This document shows positions 23,691-36,009 of a stretch of DNA of 64,000 nt, piece after piece. The stretch covers positions 47,736,809 to 47,800,808 of the forward strand of contig JBOZIK010000001.1 in assembly GCA_051453625.1 (NCBI GenBank), in the 5' to 3' direction. This DNA comes from Welwitschia mirabilis (Eukaryota; Gnetophyta; Gnetopsida; Welwitschiales). Below the pieces are notes generated by a model, which did no database searches, was not told the origin of the DNA, and worked only from the letters and a program-made list of their open reading frames with translations. The translations under genes and the position numbers were made by a program. How positions within the stretch are numbered: position 1 is the first letter of the stretch; each line of letters begins with the position of its first letter.

Positions 23691-23947
23691 GATCTTGAGT
23701 AATTTTTCTTAAGTAGTGGGATCTATTAGAAAATCATACATTTTGACATCTCATTATTTTACTAAAGATGATTTTATCTTTTGGGATTTCATCATTTCAT
23801 ATTCTTAATTATTTTCAGCTATCAGTTTTTATTAAAAAAAAAAGTGATTTTTTAAATGATTTATTATAATCAAAATCTATAAGAGTGAAATGAGTATATC
23901 TCATAAGATATTGACTAGAAAAGATGATTTATAAGGATGAATTCAAT

Positions 23948-25460
23948 TAAGGATTGTTAAACTCAAAGGGGAGGGGTGGATGAGGTCTATCAAAACTAAA
24001 TTTTATTAAAAAATAAATTACAAATAGTATAATAAATACCTTATTGAGATCATGTGGTTTCCCGACCTAGGTAAGTCCACAAACAGAGGGTAGCTTTCTC
24101 TCACATCTCTAGATATTCTTAACCTGTAAATATAGTGGTTTTGGAGCATCACCAACTTACATACAATATGAGATGCTTCTTTCAAGGTAGCACTTTCTTT
24201 CCCTTAGGGATAACCAATAACATAATACTAAAAAAGTGCTTACAAGTACTAACACAATGTAAAATGCTCTTTGCAAGGTAGCATTTTCTTTCCCTTAGGG
24301 GTATACAATAATACAATAATATAACATGCTCACAAGCACTTAAAAGCACACCTCTACAAGGTTTACCTTATAATATGGAATCCTAGCAAGGGATCTTTAG
24401 GTTTGATAATATAAAAATGAACTATAGTAGGAGTATTTAAAAATATGATAGTCCTATAATTTTGTTCTAATAAATAATGACAACAAATGAAATAACAAGC
24501 CTAAAATGATGTGTCTTTGAAGATGCACTTGAGTCCTTTCTCGTTATCATCACCCACAAGTGTCAAAGATTAATGTAATGTTATAGGATCTAATGAACAA
24601 ATAATGTAGGTACTTGATAATCCCTTGAAAATAATAGCTTAATGCTTCATGAACAGATCCAATCACTCATGTGTTCATATGTGTATACACATTTTGTTCT
24701 ATAGATCTATTGTCAAGACATGCCTTTATATCTTTGGATGAATTTATAGCTATTTAACCTAGAAGATAGTTGTTTAAAATTTGTAACCACCATAAAATAA
24801 ATAGAAATAGCTAGGTATTAGGTACACAAAATATATTTTATTTTCTAGTGAACTTTTAGCACAGACATCTTCAAGATGGTAGACATATTTTATCAGTTAG
24901 ATGTCTTTATCATGGAAGACATCTTTGATTAAAATGTCTAGAAATTGATGAAACTTAAACTATGGAATCTTTGACCCTTAATGATCATAAATCCATGATG
25001 TAAAACTTGATTGCTTCCTTGGAATATGAATAATTTATCAAAGTATAAATTATCCCGCTTACCTCTTTCAGCTTAGTGTAGACATATTTAACTATGTAGA
25101 TGTCTTTGATCCATCTTAGATCCATGCTTCAGTAAAGTCATGTTTATTGAGATAGATATATTTCATCAATGATTAAAAATTAGTTCAAAATAGATGTCTT
25201 TAATGCTATAGACATCTTTCCCACAGACATATTCAAATGCGTAGATGTCCTTTCCATAGACATCTTCAACTCTTAAGACATCTTCAATCAGTTTGGATTT
25301 GCATTTTAAGATCTAAGCTAAACTTTCTATGAGATTTAATCTTTGAGATCTAATGTGGACTTATGCTTTTCATGATTTAATTTTCTCCAAATTAACCTGT
25401 CTACATAATAGCATAATATATTTGACAAGTGGAAACATCAAAACTAGATTTTTACCAATA
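23948..25460 (-). repeat. Sirevirus-like copy 1, 3' LTR
   Basis: 1513 bp from TAAGGATTGTTAAACTC (family start TGAGGATTATTAAACTC on the plus strand) to ...CCAATA next to a PPT. It shares the block around GGTTTCCCGACCTAGGTAAG with the LTRs at 27549, 45050 and 54778. It contains an AGACATCT/AGATGTCT array. Assigned to minus-strand copia of the Sirevirus type by the PPT and the extra ORF. Confidence 0.82.
24845..25290. promoter_or_regulatory. AGACATCT motif array, copy 1 LTR
   Basis: Eight exact copies of AGACATCT or its reverse complement AGATGTCT, plus several one-base variants (AGACATAT, AGATGTCC), in about 440 bases. Chance would give about 0.01 per array of this size at equal base frequency. 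The position in the U3 half of the LTR suggests a cis-regulatory cluster. Confidence 0.6.
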
Positions 25461-25476
25461 ATCTTTCCCTTTTTGA
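25461..25476 (-). other. Sirevirus-like PPT, copy 1
   Basis: Minus strand AAAAAGGGAAAGAT directly before the LTR, a decayed form of the AAAAAGGGGGAGATTGTT junction seen in copy 2. Confidence 0.75.
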
Positions 25477-26005
25477 TGATGTCCAAAATTTGGCAAATCT
25501 TGCTTAGTGTAATTATATTTAGTTAACTAAATTAAAATGTTTAAATTCTAGAGAGAAAATTATATAATCATGTTTTATCAATAATATTAAAAAAATAATG
25601 ATTAATTACATAGATAAACATGCAGAGTAGTAATCAAAAAAGACACATAAGCATTAAATAATTTTATTCAAGAAAGATAATGATTAATCATGTAAGTTAT
25701 GCTAATAATAGTTTGCCAATAATAAATAATATTAGAGAGTAGCATTTTAACAGTGTACCAACAACAAATAATACTAAAGATAAAATGTGCCAACAATTGA
25801 AGGAATAACAACAGTGTGCTAACAACGGTAGAAATGTCAAAGCATAATGTGTACTAATGAATAATAGTGATTATAAATCAATAATAATGTTACTCAAGGA
25901 GTCAAATCCTTCAACTTATAATCAAGTCCTCCAGATCCATACATAATGTTCATTCTAAAACTAATTTACCCTTTCTTCCCTTTTTTGGACAACATACAAA
26001 AGAAG

Positions 26006-27543
26006 CTAATCACTAAGTGTAGAGTCACTAGTGTGGTATGTGCCTTCTCCTTCATCATTACTATTGTTATCACTATCCTATGTGATGGATGTCTAGATGA
26101 TATAGGATGAAGAAGATGGATGTAGAGGTGTGTGCCGCTTCCTAAATAACCACTTAGAAGTCTCACCGAGGCCTTCATAAACCAATCTCCTTATACATGA
26201 GTATGTTTTGGGGGGATGTAAGTCCTAAAGAACCTGGTGATGGTGATCTTAGTGAAGGAGGGTGGTGGTACTATGGTAAGTAATAAAACATGAATAGGCT
26301 CTGTGAAAGATGATGGTAAAGATGGAATATGAGGTCGTAATGAGGGACAAGAAGGTGATTCTAATTATGTAGGATGATAGATGAGTAGTTTACAACATAG
26401 CCTGTAGAAGATGAGAGGCTAAATATTTGAGCTATCTGACTTTGCCTATTACTCCCCTTGTGATAGTCTTAGAGCCTATGCTTCTCCTAAGTCTATGCCT
26501 AGGGAGGAGCCTGGTTCTCTCCTTGCACTTGTATCTCCTCTTATGTAGACTCTAAAGAATTACTATCTACTAATTATTCTGAGTCATAGCCTATACCCTA
26601 TGGAGCTAGAGGTGCTTAGCCTCATATTCCTCCTCTAAATGTGTCCAAAAGCAAGTCCCCATGGATTTTCAACTACCTACAAGTGCTTCTTCTTCACTGA
26701 CTGTGGATTTATGCTTCTTCAGCCTTAACAAATTTCATCTAATCTTACCAATCATCTTGGCTATTGCTTTTATCCCTTCTTAATAGATGATGAAGTATGA
26801 GAAGCTATACAGTATGGTCTCTAAAACTATGATTTAGTTGGTCTCCTACTTATACCCTTACTAGATGGCATTGGTACACATTATTTTTCATTAAATTCTA
26901 GAAGAGGCTTCTTTGGATGAATGAGGTTCACTTGTGATACTTAAATATTGGCATAAATGATAGTTAAAATGATTAAATAAGGGTAATCCAAAGTTTAACC
27001 CTTCCAAGATAGTGTAATAATATCCATGCATAAAATGAATCATAGATCAATCTTTAAGCTTGTAAGAAGACAAAAAACAATAAAAGTCTACATGGGGTTA
27101 CAGCAACTATAGCTATCATCCTTAACAAGAATGTTATAGAACATAATCGAGCTTATGATAGAAGCATCTGGAACCACATCCTTCCATTCTATGTTTTTAT
27201 AAGAAATTACTATAGAGTGTTTAAAACAAAATATTACTTATAGATCAGAATGTGAAGTGATTATATCTTTAAACAAATGAACATACAATTAAAAAAGCTG
27301 TAAATCATTAATGCTAAGAATAGAATTTACAAAACTGGGAATAAGATATAATGAAGTATCTTAAACATATGTTTGAAATGCCCCATTGCTATCATCATTA
27401 TCATGGATTTTGGCATAAAATTCTTTAATAGCTAGGGTCTAGAATACCCTGATCTAATTGTACAATCATGTCTTATTCAACATGTAAAAATTATGTAAGA
27501 AGATGATCCTTTATTTATTTTTGAAAGTCAAGTGTCCTTTATG
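26006..27543 (-). pseudogene. Sirevirus-like extra ORF (copy 1), 3' part
   Basis: Sireviruses often carry a further ORF between pol and the PPT, called env-like. Here the minus-strand translation has a hydrophilic stretch near 26700 (KAIAKMIGKIR ... LLRLKKHK), a Pro/Ser-rich part near 26120-26160 (RHTPLHPSSSSY), and an acidic Ser-rich tail ending YHTSDSTLSD before TAG at 26006-26008. Copies 2 and 3 end with the same SD plus TAG, so this is probably the natural stop. Stops and shifts break the rest. It is cut at 27548 by the LTR of copy 2. Function is not known. Confidence 0.55.
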
Positions 27544-27548
27544 TAATT

Positions 27549-27878
27549 TGAAAATTGATTTAAACTCAAAGGGAAGGTTGAATTAATTCCATCAAATAAA
27601 TATTTAAATCAAATAATAGAATAAAAATACACAACAAAAGACCTTGCCAAATAACATAGTTTTCCAACTTAGGTATGTTCACACATAGAGGTTAGGTTTT
27701 ATTCACACCTCTGGATATTCTTAACTTGTAATAAATAGTGATTTTCTAGTGTACTACCAACCTTATAACAAGTAAGAGTCTTCTCGTAAGGTAGCACTCT
27801 CTCTTTCTTAAGGAAATAGTGGTTTTCATAGGTGCACCACAAACCTTTACAAGAATGAGATTCTCCTTCTAAGATAGC
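27549..27878 (-). repeat. Sirevirus-like copy 2, 3' LTR, left part
   Basis: It starts TGAAAATTGATTTAAACTC and contains the conserved GTTTTCCAACTTAGGTATG block of the family. At 27878 it is interrupted by a plus-strand gypsy element. The LTR resumes at 36010, and joined logically the two parts cover about 1.36 kb. Confidence 0.8.
27874..27878. repeat. Target duplication, left (ATAGC)
   Basis: ATAGC before the gypsy element matches ATAGT at 36010-36014 in four of five bases. The interrupted LTR sequence is continuous across the duplication. Confidence 0.75.
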
Positions 27879-29124
27879 TAATGCACTGCCAAATTGTATG
27901 TATTTGATGGGGTGTTATGAGCTATTTTATAGGACATTTATATAAGATTAGATGAAATTCCAAAGATTATGAAGAGTTGATGGATAATCACTGAAATACA
28001 TAGTTCTTGGCATATTCAAAGGCATTTCAGACACTTTCTAATGATTAGTACTTTAGAGAAAGATTAATAATGCTAGAGCTAATTTCTCATGAGTTGAAAA
28101 TCTAAATAAAACTTTAATTTCTACTATCATCCCAATGATAGATAGGACGAAAGCCCTACACATGCCAAATAGGATGCTAATGTGGACTAGAGCTAGAACC
28201 AATGGAGGCCTCCTTTGTAAAGGTCTCATCCCTAATTCCATTTCCATGACATTAAGAATGACAAATCATAACACATGTACCATCGTCCCCTTGGTCGTTT
28301 CCAAAATATTTAGAACAACACCTAAAATGGCTAGCCAATATTCATCCATTTCACCTGTTTTTTTCCTTAAATTTGATTGCGTTTTTAGAGTGCATTTTAT
28401 GTGATAGTTTTGCCTTTTGAGTCATATAAATAAATCCTTTTCCTTTGATTCTTTTATTCATCTTTAATGCACTAGACATTTTTGTGATAGGTGATCAAAG
28501 GGTGGGACAGCCATCTTGAGAGTTGTGAAAAGATGTTTTCTTGGTCTTAGTCTATGCATCCTCCATTGAAATGTGACTATTTTGTAACCTACATGCTGGT
28601 TTAATTATCAATACAAAACTTTATTTCTTTTATGCATTAATTCTGTTATATATTCCGTATGATATATGTTTTTCTTGATTCGATGAAAGTTTCATTAACA
28701 ATATAGGTGTTAAGGGTAACCTTTGTTAAGGTTAAAAAAAGTAGTTTAGAATCATTTTTGCATTAAACTTTATTCAACTCACTTAATAGCCTAAGTAGAT
28801 CTCTGTTAGTGATAGTTTTCTTAGCTAATCTAGGATTACATAGGGATGATCTTCTTAACACAACAATTCAGTACTCGGATAGGTGTTAATTTAGGTTAAG
28901 TGCATTTGCATTTCATTATATGTTTACTTTCTTGCATTATTCTTAAGTTATGATACAATATTTTCTCTGAAAATCAATTCTCCTTGTTATCTTTCACATC
29001 TTCGATGGGTTACAACATTTGGGTCACTACCATTCATACTAGAGTATCGTATCTTGCAATATATCTATTTTGATTAATAGGATTTATTGAAATGTAAAGA
29101 ATTGCAAAAATACGCATCACAACA
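27879..29124 (+). repeat. Gypsy 5' LTR
   Basis: Begins TAATGCACTGCCAAATTG (TGATGCGCTATCAAATTG in the partner) and ends ...CATCACAACA, 1246 bp. It aligns along its length to 34835-36009. Both contain repeated words of the type ATCCCCATGA with nearby CATGAC. Confidence 0.82.
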
Positions 29125-30379
29125 TCTTGACCCCACTGCTGAGAAAGGCTACTGAGAAGCATAAGGACTATTGTTGTTTAGGTTAATAAATCAGATTTTT
29201 GTTATCTATTTGTAGTGATGTTGTATTATTAATTAGGAACCATAGGATTTTAGTTTGCTATTTTCTTTTTTTCTCAGTTTTTTAATAATAGTCTATTATC
29301 CTTTGTATCATCCCCATGACATTGAGAATGATAACACAAATTTATCAGTTTAAATATAGTCTATAATTTTTTTTTGTTTCCTTAGTAGTATAAAAATAAT
29401 TGTTATCTCCTCTATCATCTCCACAAGAATGTGGACAATAGTCTCTATGTTTATTTTTTGCTTTCAGCTTTCTGTTAAATTTATATTTTCCATTTTTTCT
29501 TTCTATTTTTATCATCTTCTTGTTGTCCTCACAACCAAATGGGTGACTATCAGTCATCTTTTATTTTATTTTTTGTTGTTTTCTTTTTAAAGGATACTAT
29601 GACATGATCAATTTAGGAAAGAAATATCAGAGAGAAAGGCTGCTAATAGAAGAAAATATCAGAGAAGACTAGCTAACTTTAAAATAGAATCAGGAACACA
29701 ATCTCTAAGTGCATATAATATTCCTTCTAAGTTTATTTTTTCTCTGAATCCAATTTCATGAAAGAGAATTTTTTAGAAGATAATTTAGAAGATAGTAGCC
29801 ATTATATTTTTGAATGTTAAGAATCTAGATAATTTTGATAAAAAGATAAAGCATTGAAGAAAGTAGAACTTAATCTTCATCTTATATTCCCCTATTTCAT
29901 CCTTTTCAATTTTAATTAATTTAATGACTAGTGATAAAAGGACTCTTGGGGAAATACTTTCTAAAAGGAGGACAAACTTGAAAAATTTTGAGGATAATAG
30001 TAAGAAAACACTTTATGAAATTTTTTCAAAAAGAGAAAAAACAACACAAAATGATGTTGAGAATAAGAATTAGACCCATTCCTTTTTTCAACCTTCTTAT
30101 TCTTTCCCCTCTTCATTTCAAACTTTATATAAATATGACAATGAAAATTTTCCACATTTTAAGGAATTTCACCTCATTTAGATAAGCTTTCTACAATTAT
30201 TTTTGTCAATCTCAATCATCTCCCATGAATTACTATGAGAAGAACCATCTCCCATGAACTACTTTGAAGAAGAACATGATTCAATAAAAGACATAATTAA
30301 TGAAATGATAAAAAAGCCAAGAAAATACTAATAAAAATTAAAAAATACCAACAAAAACCTAGAAAATTTGATTGAGATC
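29125..30379 (+). other. Gypsy leader, AT-rich
   Basis: Leader after the 5' LTR. The first bases (TCTTGACCCCACTGCTGAG) would be the PBS by position, but the primer tRNA is not recognised. No reading frame is supported. Confidence 0.4.
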
Positions 30380-32362
30380 CTTTAATAAATATTATTACAA
30401 ATTTATGGTTCTTTTACAACACAACATCCTCAAAACTATCGTCTTTCATCCTATGTTGAGGAAAATAAGGAGGACTTAGACACAAATGATAATGATTTTT
30501 GCTTTCAAATCAAGGATGAAATTTCAAATCAAACTTCAACATCCTACTGATTAGGAGATGAGCAAAGGGGAGATAATAATAACTCAACTCAATCTTTTAA
30601 TAATAAGGATGAAGATGACCATTTATTAAACAATGATATTGAGGTATTAGATTATATTCCTCCATTTACTACTAGATGAAGAATCCACTCATGAAAAATC
30701 TAAAAATTCTTTAAATCATGATAGACATAATGATCACATTTCTCCTTGTAATGAATCTAATAAATTGAAAAATAATAACATGCAATAAGACTATGAGAAT
30801 GGTGAAGATGATGATGATGATGATGATGATATTATAATATTAGATCATATCCTTGGTTTTTACTTACTTTATGATGAGGATGAAGGAGTTCAACCTGTAA
30901 AAGAAGTTCAACATATAAGATTAAGGGAGAATTTAAGTAATAGAAAAAAATTAGTGAAGAATTTACATTATAAAGAGATTCGTCCACTCTTATCGTTAGA
31001 TAATAGTCTAAGATGATAGTCAGTAATAGCAACTCAATAGCTAAAAATGAGGATTACAGTTTAGAATTAATAGAATTATTCAACAGAGAGAAAGAAGAGT
31101 CAACTTAGGAAATATCAGAAAATATTCCACCACATAATAAGGACAATGAGAAATTTCTTTTCAATAATATTTTTAATGACCTTTTTGAGGAATCCATCAA
31201 CTTAGAAAAAAAATAATCCTTAAGAAAACAATAATAAGTTTAATAAACAAGAGTAAGATATAATCAATGATATTAATAAAAACAGTGAAGAAAGGGAGAT
31301 ATAATTAAAGAACATAATGAAGAAAGTAAATACGGCACTCAACTAAGTAATGATAAAGTCAACAATAAGAATGAAAGGAATAAAAAAGATTCAACTAAAA
31401 ATAAAATAATCTTAATGGAAAATAAAATTATACCTTTTAATGAAAAAAACCAACTTAAAGAGTCTCTATATGTTTCTCCATCTTTTTCACTTATACTTCC
31501 ATGCAAAACCTCAAATGAGATCTCTACTTCTACTTCTACATTACCTTGTAATGTTGATAATGATAACCTTTCTTTCTTTATCCCTTTTAAACATTCAAGT
31601 AATTCTTCAAATCACATCCCTGTCTTTGAAATTAATAAAACACATCCTACTCCAAAAAAATCTCCCAATCTTTTCCTTTTAAAAATCCATGTGATACTCA
31701 AAGTAATATCCTTCCTTTTCTATTAAGTCCACTTTACCTTATGCTTTTAATGATTATTCTTTTCAAAACGAGACTTAGAATATCTTAGAGTTTTAAATTG
31801 AAGTAAAACTTATCTTCTTGATCTAAATCCATGCTTAGAATTAAATGTTAAAATGCTTCTTAGGTATGTTAAACCTATCTTAATCACTTAGCCTAAGAAG
31901 CATCGTATAAATCCATAGATCCCAAATAATACCCTTGATGTCTTCCATATTTAATATCAAGATTTGAATGAAATATATGTTTTAACTCCTTCATATCATG
32001 AGTCTAATAAGAGATTGTTTATCCATGAGTTATGTGAATTTTTTATCTCTTATATTGCTGCTACATCTTGTAGAGAAAAAATGTCATGTAGTCATGATAA
32101 TAAAAAAGAACCTTATTCTCTTGTTGAGAATCCATATCTTAAGTTAAATGATAAAAAGCTTCTTAATCTTGCTATATATTCTAAAGAACCCTCAAAATAT
32201 TCTTGGAATAACTTGTTACATGTATTTTACAATGACACTCATGATTTACAATATTTTAATAAGATATTGTTTGTCAATGATATTTATCACTTCTTTATCT
32301 CTTATTTAAACTCTAAAATTTATGCTATTGAAGTTTTACCATTTTATTCTCTCTTTCTTTAA
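30380..32362 (+). pseudogene. Unrecognised gypsy-internal frames
   Basis: Several plus-strand pieces look coding: an acidic, Asn-rich part at 30400-30680 (SSYVEENKEDLDTNDNDF), a Ser/Pro-rich frame at 31415-31726 (103 codons) and a frame at 31964-32362 (132 codons) with two similar segments, LCEFFISYIAATS and IYHFFISYLNSK. I do not recognise a family. By position they could be gag or the additional ORF carried by some Tat/Ogre-type elements, but no gag signature or zinc knuckle is visible. Stops separate the pieces. Confidence 0.4.
30807..30830 (+). repeat. (GAT)8 microsatellite
   Basis: Eight perfect GAT units, which would encode a run of Asp within the acidic part of the unrecognised frame. 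Confidence 0.95.
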
Positions 32363-32591
32363 TTGATTTTACTCAAAAATGATGTATACTTTTTATGTTT
32401 ATCAATTGGTAAATATTTGGTTTGGTTCTTATTTTTATGAAAGAATGCAATATCCTAAGACCATAGCCCTAGAACAATCTTTTTTTTTTCTTTTTTTTCA
32501 ATAAAGATGTTGAATAGATTTTAGGATTTGAATAAAATACATCTTTTACTTTTGATTTATGATTGTTATGCTTTTGTCTTTGGTTTTTACT

Positions 32592-32729
32592 TCTAATAAA
32601 TTAATCTCTAAATGGTTAGGTCCTTACCTTATTGAAAAAGTACATTCTAATGGCTGTGTTGAGATTTTTGACTTAACCACTAAAGAAATTTAGAAAGTTA
32701 ATGAACAAAGGTTGAAAATATACAAGTAG
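32592..32729 (+). pseudogene. Gypsy integrase C-terminus
   Basis: The translation reads SNKLISKWLGPYLIEKVHSN, then GCVEIFDLTTKEI and KVNEQRLKIYK before a stop at 32727-32729. This matches the C-terminal block of Tat/Athila-type integrases (S-W-GPF-I--V---G-VEI ... FKVNGQRLK). One TAG interrupts it between KEI and KVN. The catalytic core that should precede it is absent. Confidence 0.85.
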
Positions 32730-32761
32730 CCTTTTGATATAAACATGGTAGAAGTACTAGC

Positions 32762-33531
32762 NNNNNNNNNNNNNNNNNNNNNNNNNNNNNNNNNNNNNNN
32801 NNNNNNNNNNNNNNNNNNNNNNNNNNNNNNNNNNNNNNNNNNNNNNNNNNNNNNNNNNNNNNNNNNNNNNNNNNNNNNNNNNNNNNNNNNNNNNNNNNNN
32901 NNNNNNNNNNNNNNNNNNNNNNNNNNNNNNNNNNNNNNNNNNNNNNNNNNNNNNNNNNNNNNNNNNNNNNNNNNNNNNNNNNNNNNNNNNNNNNNNNNNN
33001 NNNNNNNNNNNNNNNNNNNNNNNNNNNNNNNNNNNNNNNNNNNNNNNNNNNNNNNNNNNNNNNNNNNNNNNNNNNNNNNNNNNNNNNNNNNNNNNNNNNN
33101 NNNNNNNNNNNNNNNNNNNNNNNNNNNNNNNNNNNNNNNNNNNNNNNNNNNNNNNNNNNNNNNNNNNNNNNNNNNNNNNNNNNNNNNNNNNNNNNNNNNN
33201 NNNNNNNNNNNNNNNNNNNNNNNNNNNNNNNNNNNNNNNNNNNNNNNNNNNNNNNNNNNNNNNNNNNNNNNNNNNNNNNNNNNNNNNNNNNNNNNNNNNN
33301 NNNNNNNNNNNNNNNNNNNNNNNNNNNNNNNNNNNNNNNNNNNNNNNNNNNNNNNNNNNNNNNNNNNNNNNNNNNNNNNNNNNNNNNNNNNNNNNNNNNN
33401 NNNNNNNNNNNNNNNNNNNNNNNNNNNNNNNNNNNNNNNNNNNNNNNNNNNNNNNNNNNNNNNNNNNNNNNNNNNNNNNNNNNNNNNNNNNNNNNNNNNN
33501 NNNNNNNNNNNNNNNNNNNNNNNNNNNNNNN
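32762..33531. other. Assembly gap (770 N)
   Basis: Estimated-size gap inside the plus-strand gypsy element, just after the integrase C-terminus. Confidence 0.95.
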
Positions 33532-34820
33532 TTTTATTTTATTACTTTAACTTTGTCTTTTAAAGTGTTTAATCATGTGAAATATTTTTTTGTTTAAAAA
33601 AAAGAAATAAAAAAGTGAAATAAGACCTTGTTGTCCTATTGCAAGTACACCAAGGCAGATTTTCCTAAGAGGGACCTGATAGTAAAATATGGTAGCTGTG
33701 GGAACTCCGCTGGAAGGTCAGTTGACCATGCTTTGTAGGTTCTTACTTCTTTGACTGTTGTGGCACTTCCCTCATTATGGATGATAAAATAATAAAAACT
33801 TGGAGGCTACAAGATCAATGATATTCCTAGTATCATCAGAGGCATTGCTTGTTTCCTAAACTCTTAGTATTTTAACATGATCATTTCATTTTTGAGGATT
33901 TAAGTGTTTGTTTTGAGATGTAAGTAGGTGAGTTTATTTTTTAGCAACTATTTGATCTTATCACTTATTATTTAAAGAATTTAATTTTAGCATCATCATA
34001 GCCATTGCCTTATCAAATGGAATTTTACATATTTATACATTTATCATGCATTTTAAATCAAGTCACTGGAGTTTGCTAGGTGCGGTAGATAGGATATCTT
34101 CTTTGCGTTATCTTATGTCCATTCTTTTTGTTTTCTTTTGTTATTCAGTTAATTATTTCAAAGTCATTTCTATATTTTCTTACCATTTTAGCATCTTAAC
34201 ATTTAATAATTTTGTTGTTTTCAATAAAGAGTTGATTTCTTGCTTAAATAAGTTTATTTACAAATTTTGTAATATTAATTTTTAGTCTTTTAAAATTCTA
34301 AACATTGTTCATAGTCAATTTTGTGAAGGCACATTTGTTAAGCACTCATGGATCTGCTTCATTGTAATTAGCACATTTTCATTATCTATTCTTTCCATGT
34401 TTTTTAGAATATTTCTTACATCTTTCTTTTTTAAATCTGAAATTTCTACTCTAAACTTTGCACTTAACTTCTCCACTACCACAATTTAGAAATACCCATC
34501 GTCCATCTTCTCATTTGGACATACAGATTTTTATTAGATATTTTTTACTTGATTAGCTAATACAAGCCATATTATTTTTTTTAGGGGAGGGTAGGACTTA
34601 TTTTTAGGATTGATTTTCATAATTTTTACATTAGAGCTTTCATGAGACATAAATTTTCACTTTTTACTCCATACACATGATGCATAACATGTCATTTTAT
34701 TATGTAATATGTTTAAGATTATTTATAATCCTATTTTATAATTTTCAAATTAATTTTTTTAAGACAATTTAGTTCACAATTGTAGTTGTTCATATGATCT
34801 TATCAGGGACTAAGAATAGC
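33532..34820 (+). other. Gypsy 3' untranslated region
   Basis: Lies between the integrase end and the PPT. A short more GC-balanced stretch occurs at 33640-33740. No frame longer than 79 codons and no domain is seen. Confidence 0.45.
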
Positions 34821-34834
34821 TAAGTGGGGGGCTA
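34821..34834 (+). other. Gypsy polypurine tract
   Basis: TAAGTGGGGGGCTA immediately before the LTR start TGATGCGC, the usual purine tract of Tat-like elements. Confidence 0.8.
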
Positions 34835-36009
34835 TGATGCGCTATCAAATTGTATGTATTTGATGGGTTGTTATGAGATATTTTGTAAGACATTTATATA
34901 GGTTTAGATGAAATTCTGAGGATTATGGATAGTTGATGAATGATCACTGAAATATGCAATTCTTGGCATATTCAAAGGCATTTCAGGTACTTTCTGATGC
35001 TAAATTCTTTGAACGAATATTAATAATGCTAAAGCAAGTTTTTTATGAGTTGAAAACTTAAGGAGAACTATCGTCCCTAATGTCATCCTCATGATAGACA
35101 GGACAATAGCCCAGCACATGCTAAATAGGATTCTGACATGGACTAGAGTGGGAACCAAGGGAAGCCTCTTTTACAAAGTTGTCATCCCTAATGTTATCCC
35201 CATGACATTAAGGAAGAAAAATCATAATGCATGTATCATAATACCCTTGGTCATTTTCATGATAATTAGGACCACACCTGAAATAGCCAATCAACATTCA
35301 TTCGTTTCACTTATTTCTTTCTTATATTTGAGTGTTGTAGTGCGTTTTGTATAATAGTTTCATCTTCTAAGTTGTATACGTAAACAATCTTCAATGTACT
35401 AGACATTCTCATGATAGGAGATTGAAGGGTTGGTGTTGGTTTATGTATCCTCCATTAAGATGCGGCTATTTTGTAACCCAGATGCTGGTTTGATTACCAA
35501 TACAAAACTCTATTTCTTTTGTGCATTAATTCTATCATATATTCCTTATGATTTATATTGTTCTTGATTTGGTAACAATTTCATTAATGATATAGGTCTT
35601 AAGGACAACCTTTTTTAAGGTTAAAAAAGTAATTTAGAATAATTTTTGCATTGCACTTTATTTGACTCATTTGGTAACTTAAGTTGGTCTTGATTAGTGA
35701 GAGTATTCCTGGATGATCTAGGATTATAAATGACTGATCTTCTTAACACATCAATTTGGTACTTAGATAGGTGTTCATTTAGGTTAAGTGCATTTTCGTT
35801 TCATTTCATGTTTACTTTCTTGCATTGTTCTTAAGTTAGGAGATAATATTTTTTCTAAAAATCAATTCTCCTTCTTCTCTTGCATACCTTCAATGGGTTA
35901 TGACATTTGGGTCACTTCCATTCATACTAGAGTGTCGTATTTTTCAACATATCTATTTTGATTAACAAGATTCAGTGAGATGTAAATAATTGTGAAAATA
36001 CATACAACA
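34835..36009 (+). repeat. Gypsy 3' LTR
   Basis: 1175 bp, TGATGCGCTATC to ...CATACAACA, aligned along its length with 27879-29124. The frames 28135-28404 and 35091-35354 in the two LTRs correspond to each other, but amino-acid changes are frequent, so no coding role is inferred. Confidence 0.85.

Larger units (their letters stand above)
27879..36009 (+). mobile_element. Plus-strand Ty3/gypsy element with pol deletion
   Basis: Direct LTRs at 27879-29124 and 34835-36009, a PPT before the right LTR, and an integrase C-terminus between them define a plus-strand Ty3/gypsy element. ATAGC/ATAGT target duplications show it inserted into the 3' LTR of Sirevirus copy 2. Between leader and integrase tail there is no RT, RNase H or integrase core. 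Only unrecognised frames (30380-32362) occur. It is probably a deletion derivative of the Tat-like group, incomplete also because of the 770-N gap. Confidence 0.8.

Noticed and set aside
25966-26178. Minus-strand frame of 70 codons with several His as a zinc-binding protein
   Set aside because: It is an alternative frame of the decayed Sirevirus extra ORF; the true frame is acidic and Ser-rich.
32745-33563. Long open frames across N runs (also at 39919-40366, 45143-45759, 58960-59769, 61346-62191)
   Set aside because: They are open only because N codons cannot be stops.
28135-35354. Corresponding frames of 89 and 87 codons in the two gypsy LTRs as a conserved LTR gene
   Set aside because: They align because the LTRs are duplicates. 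About half the residues differ, with no sign of protein-level constraint.
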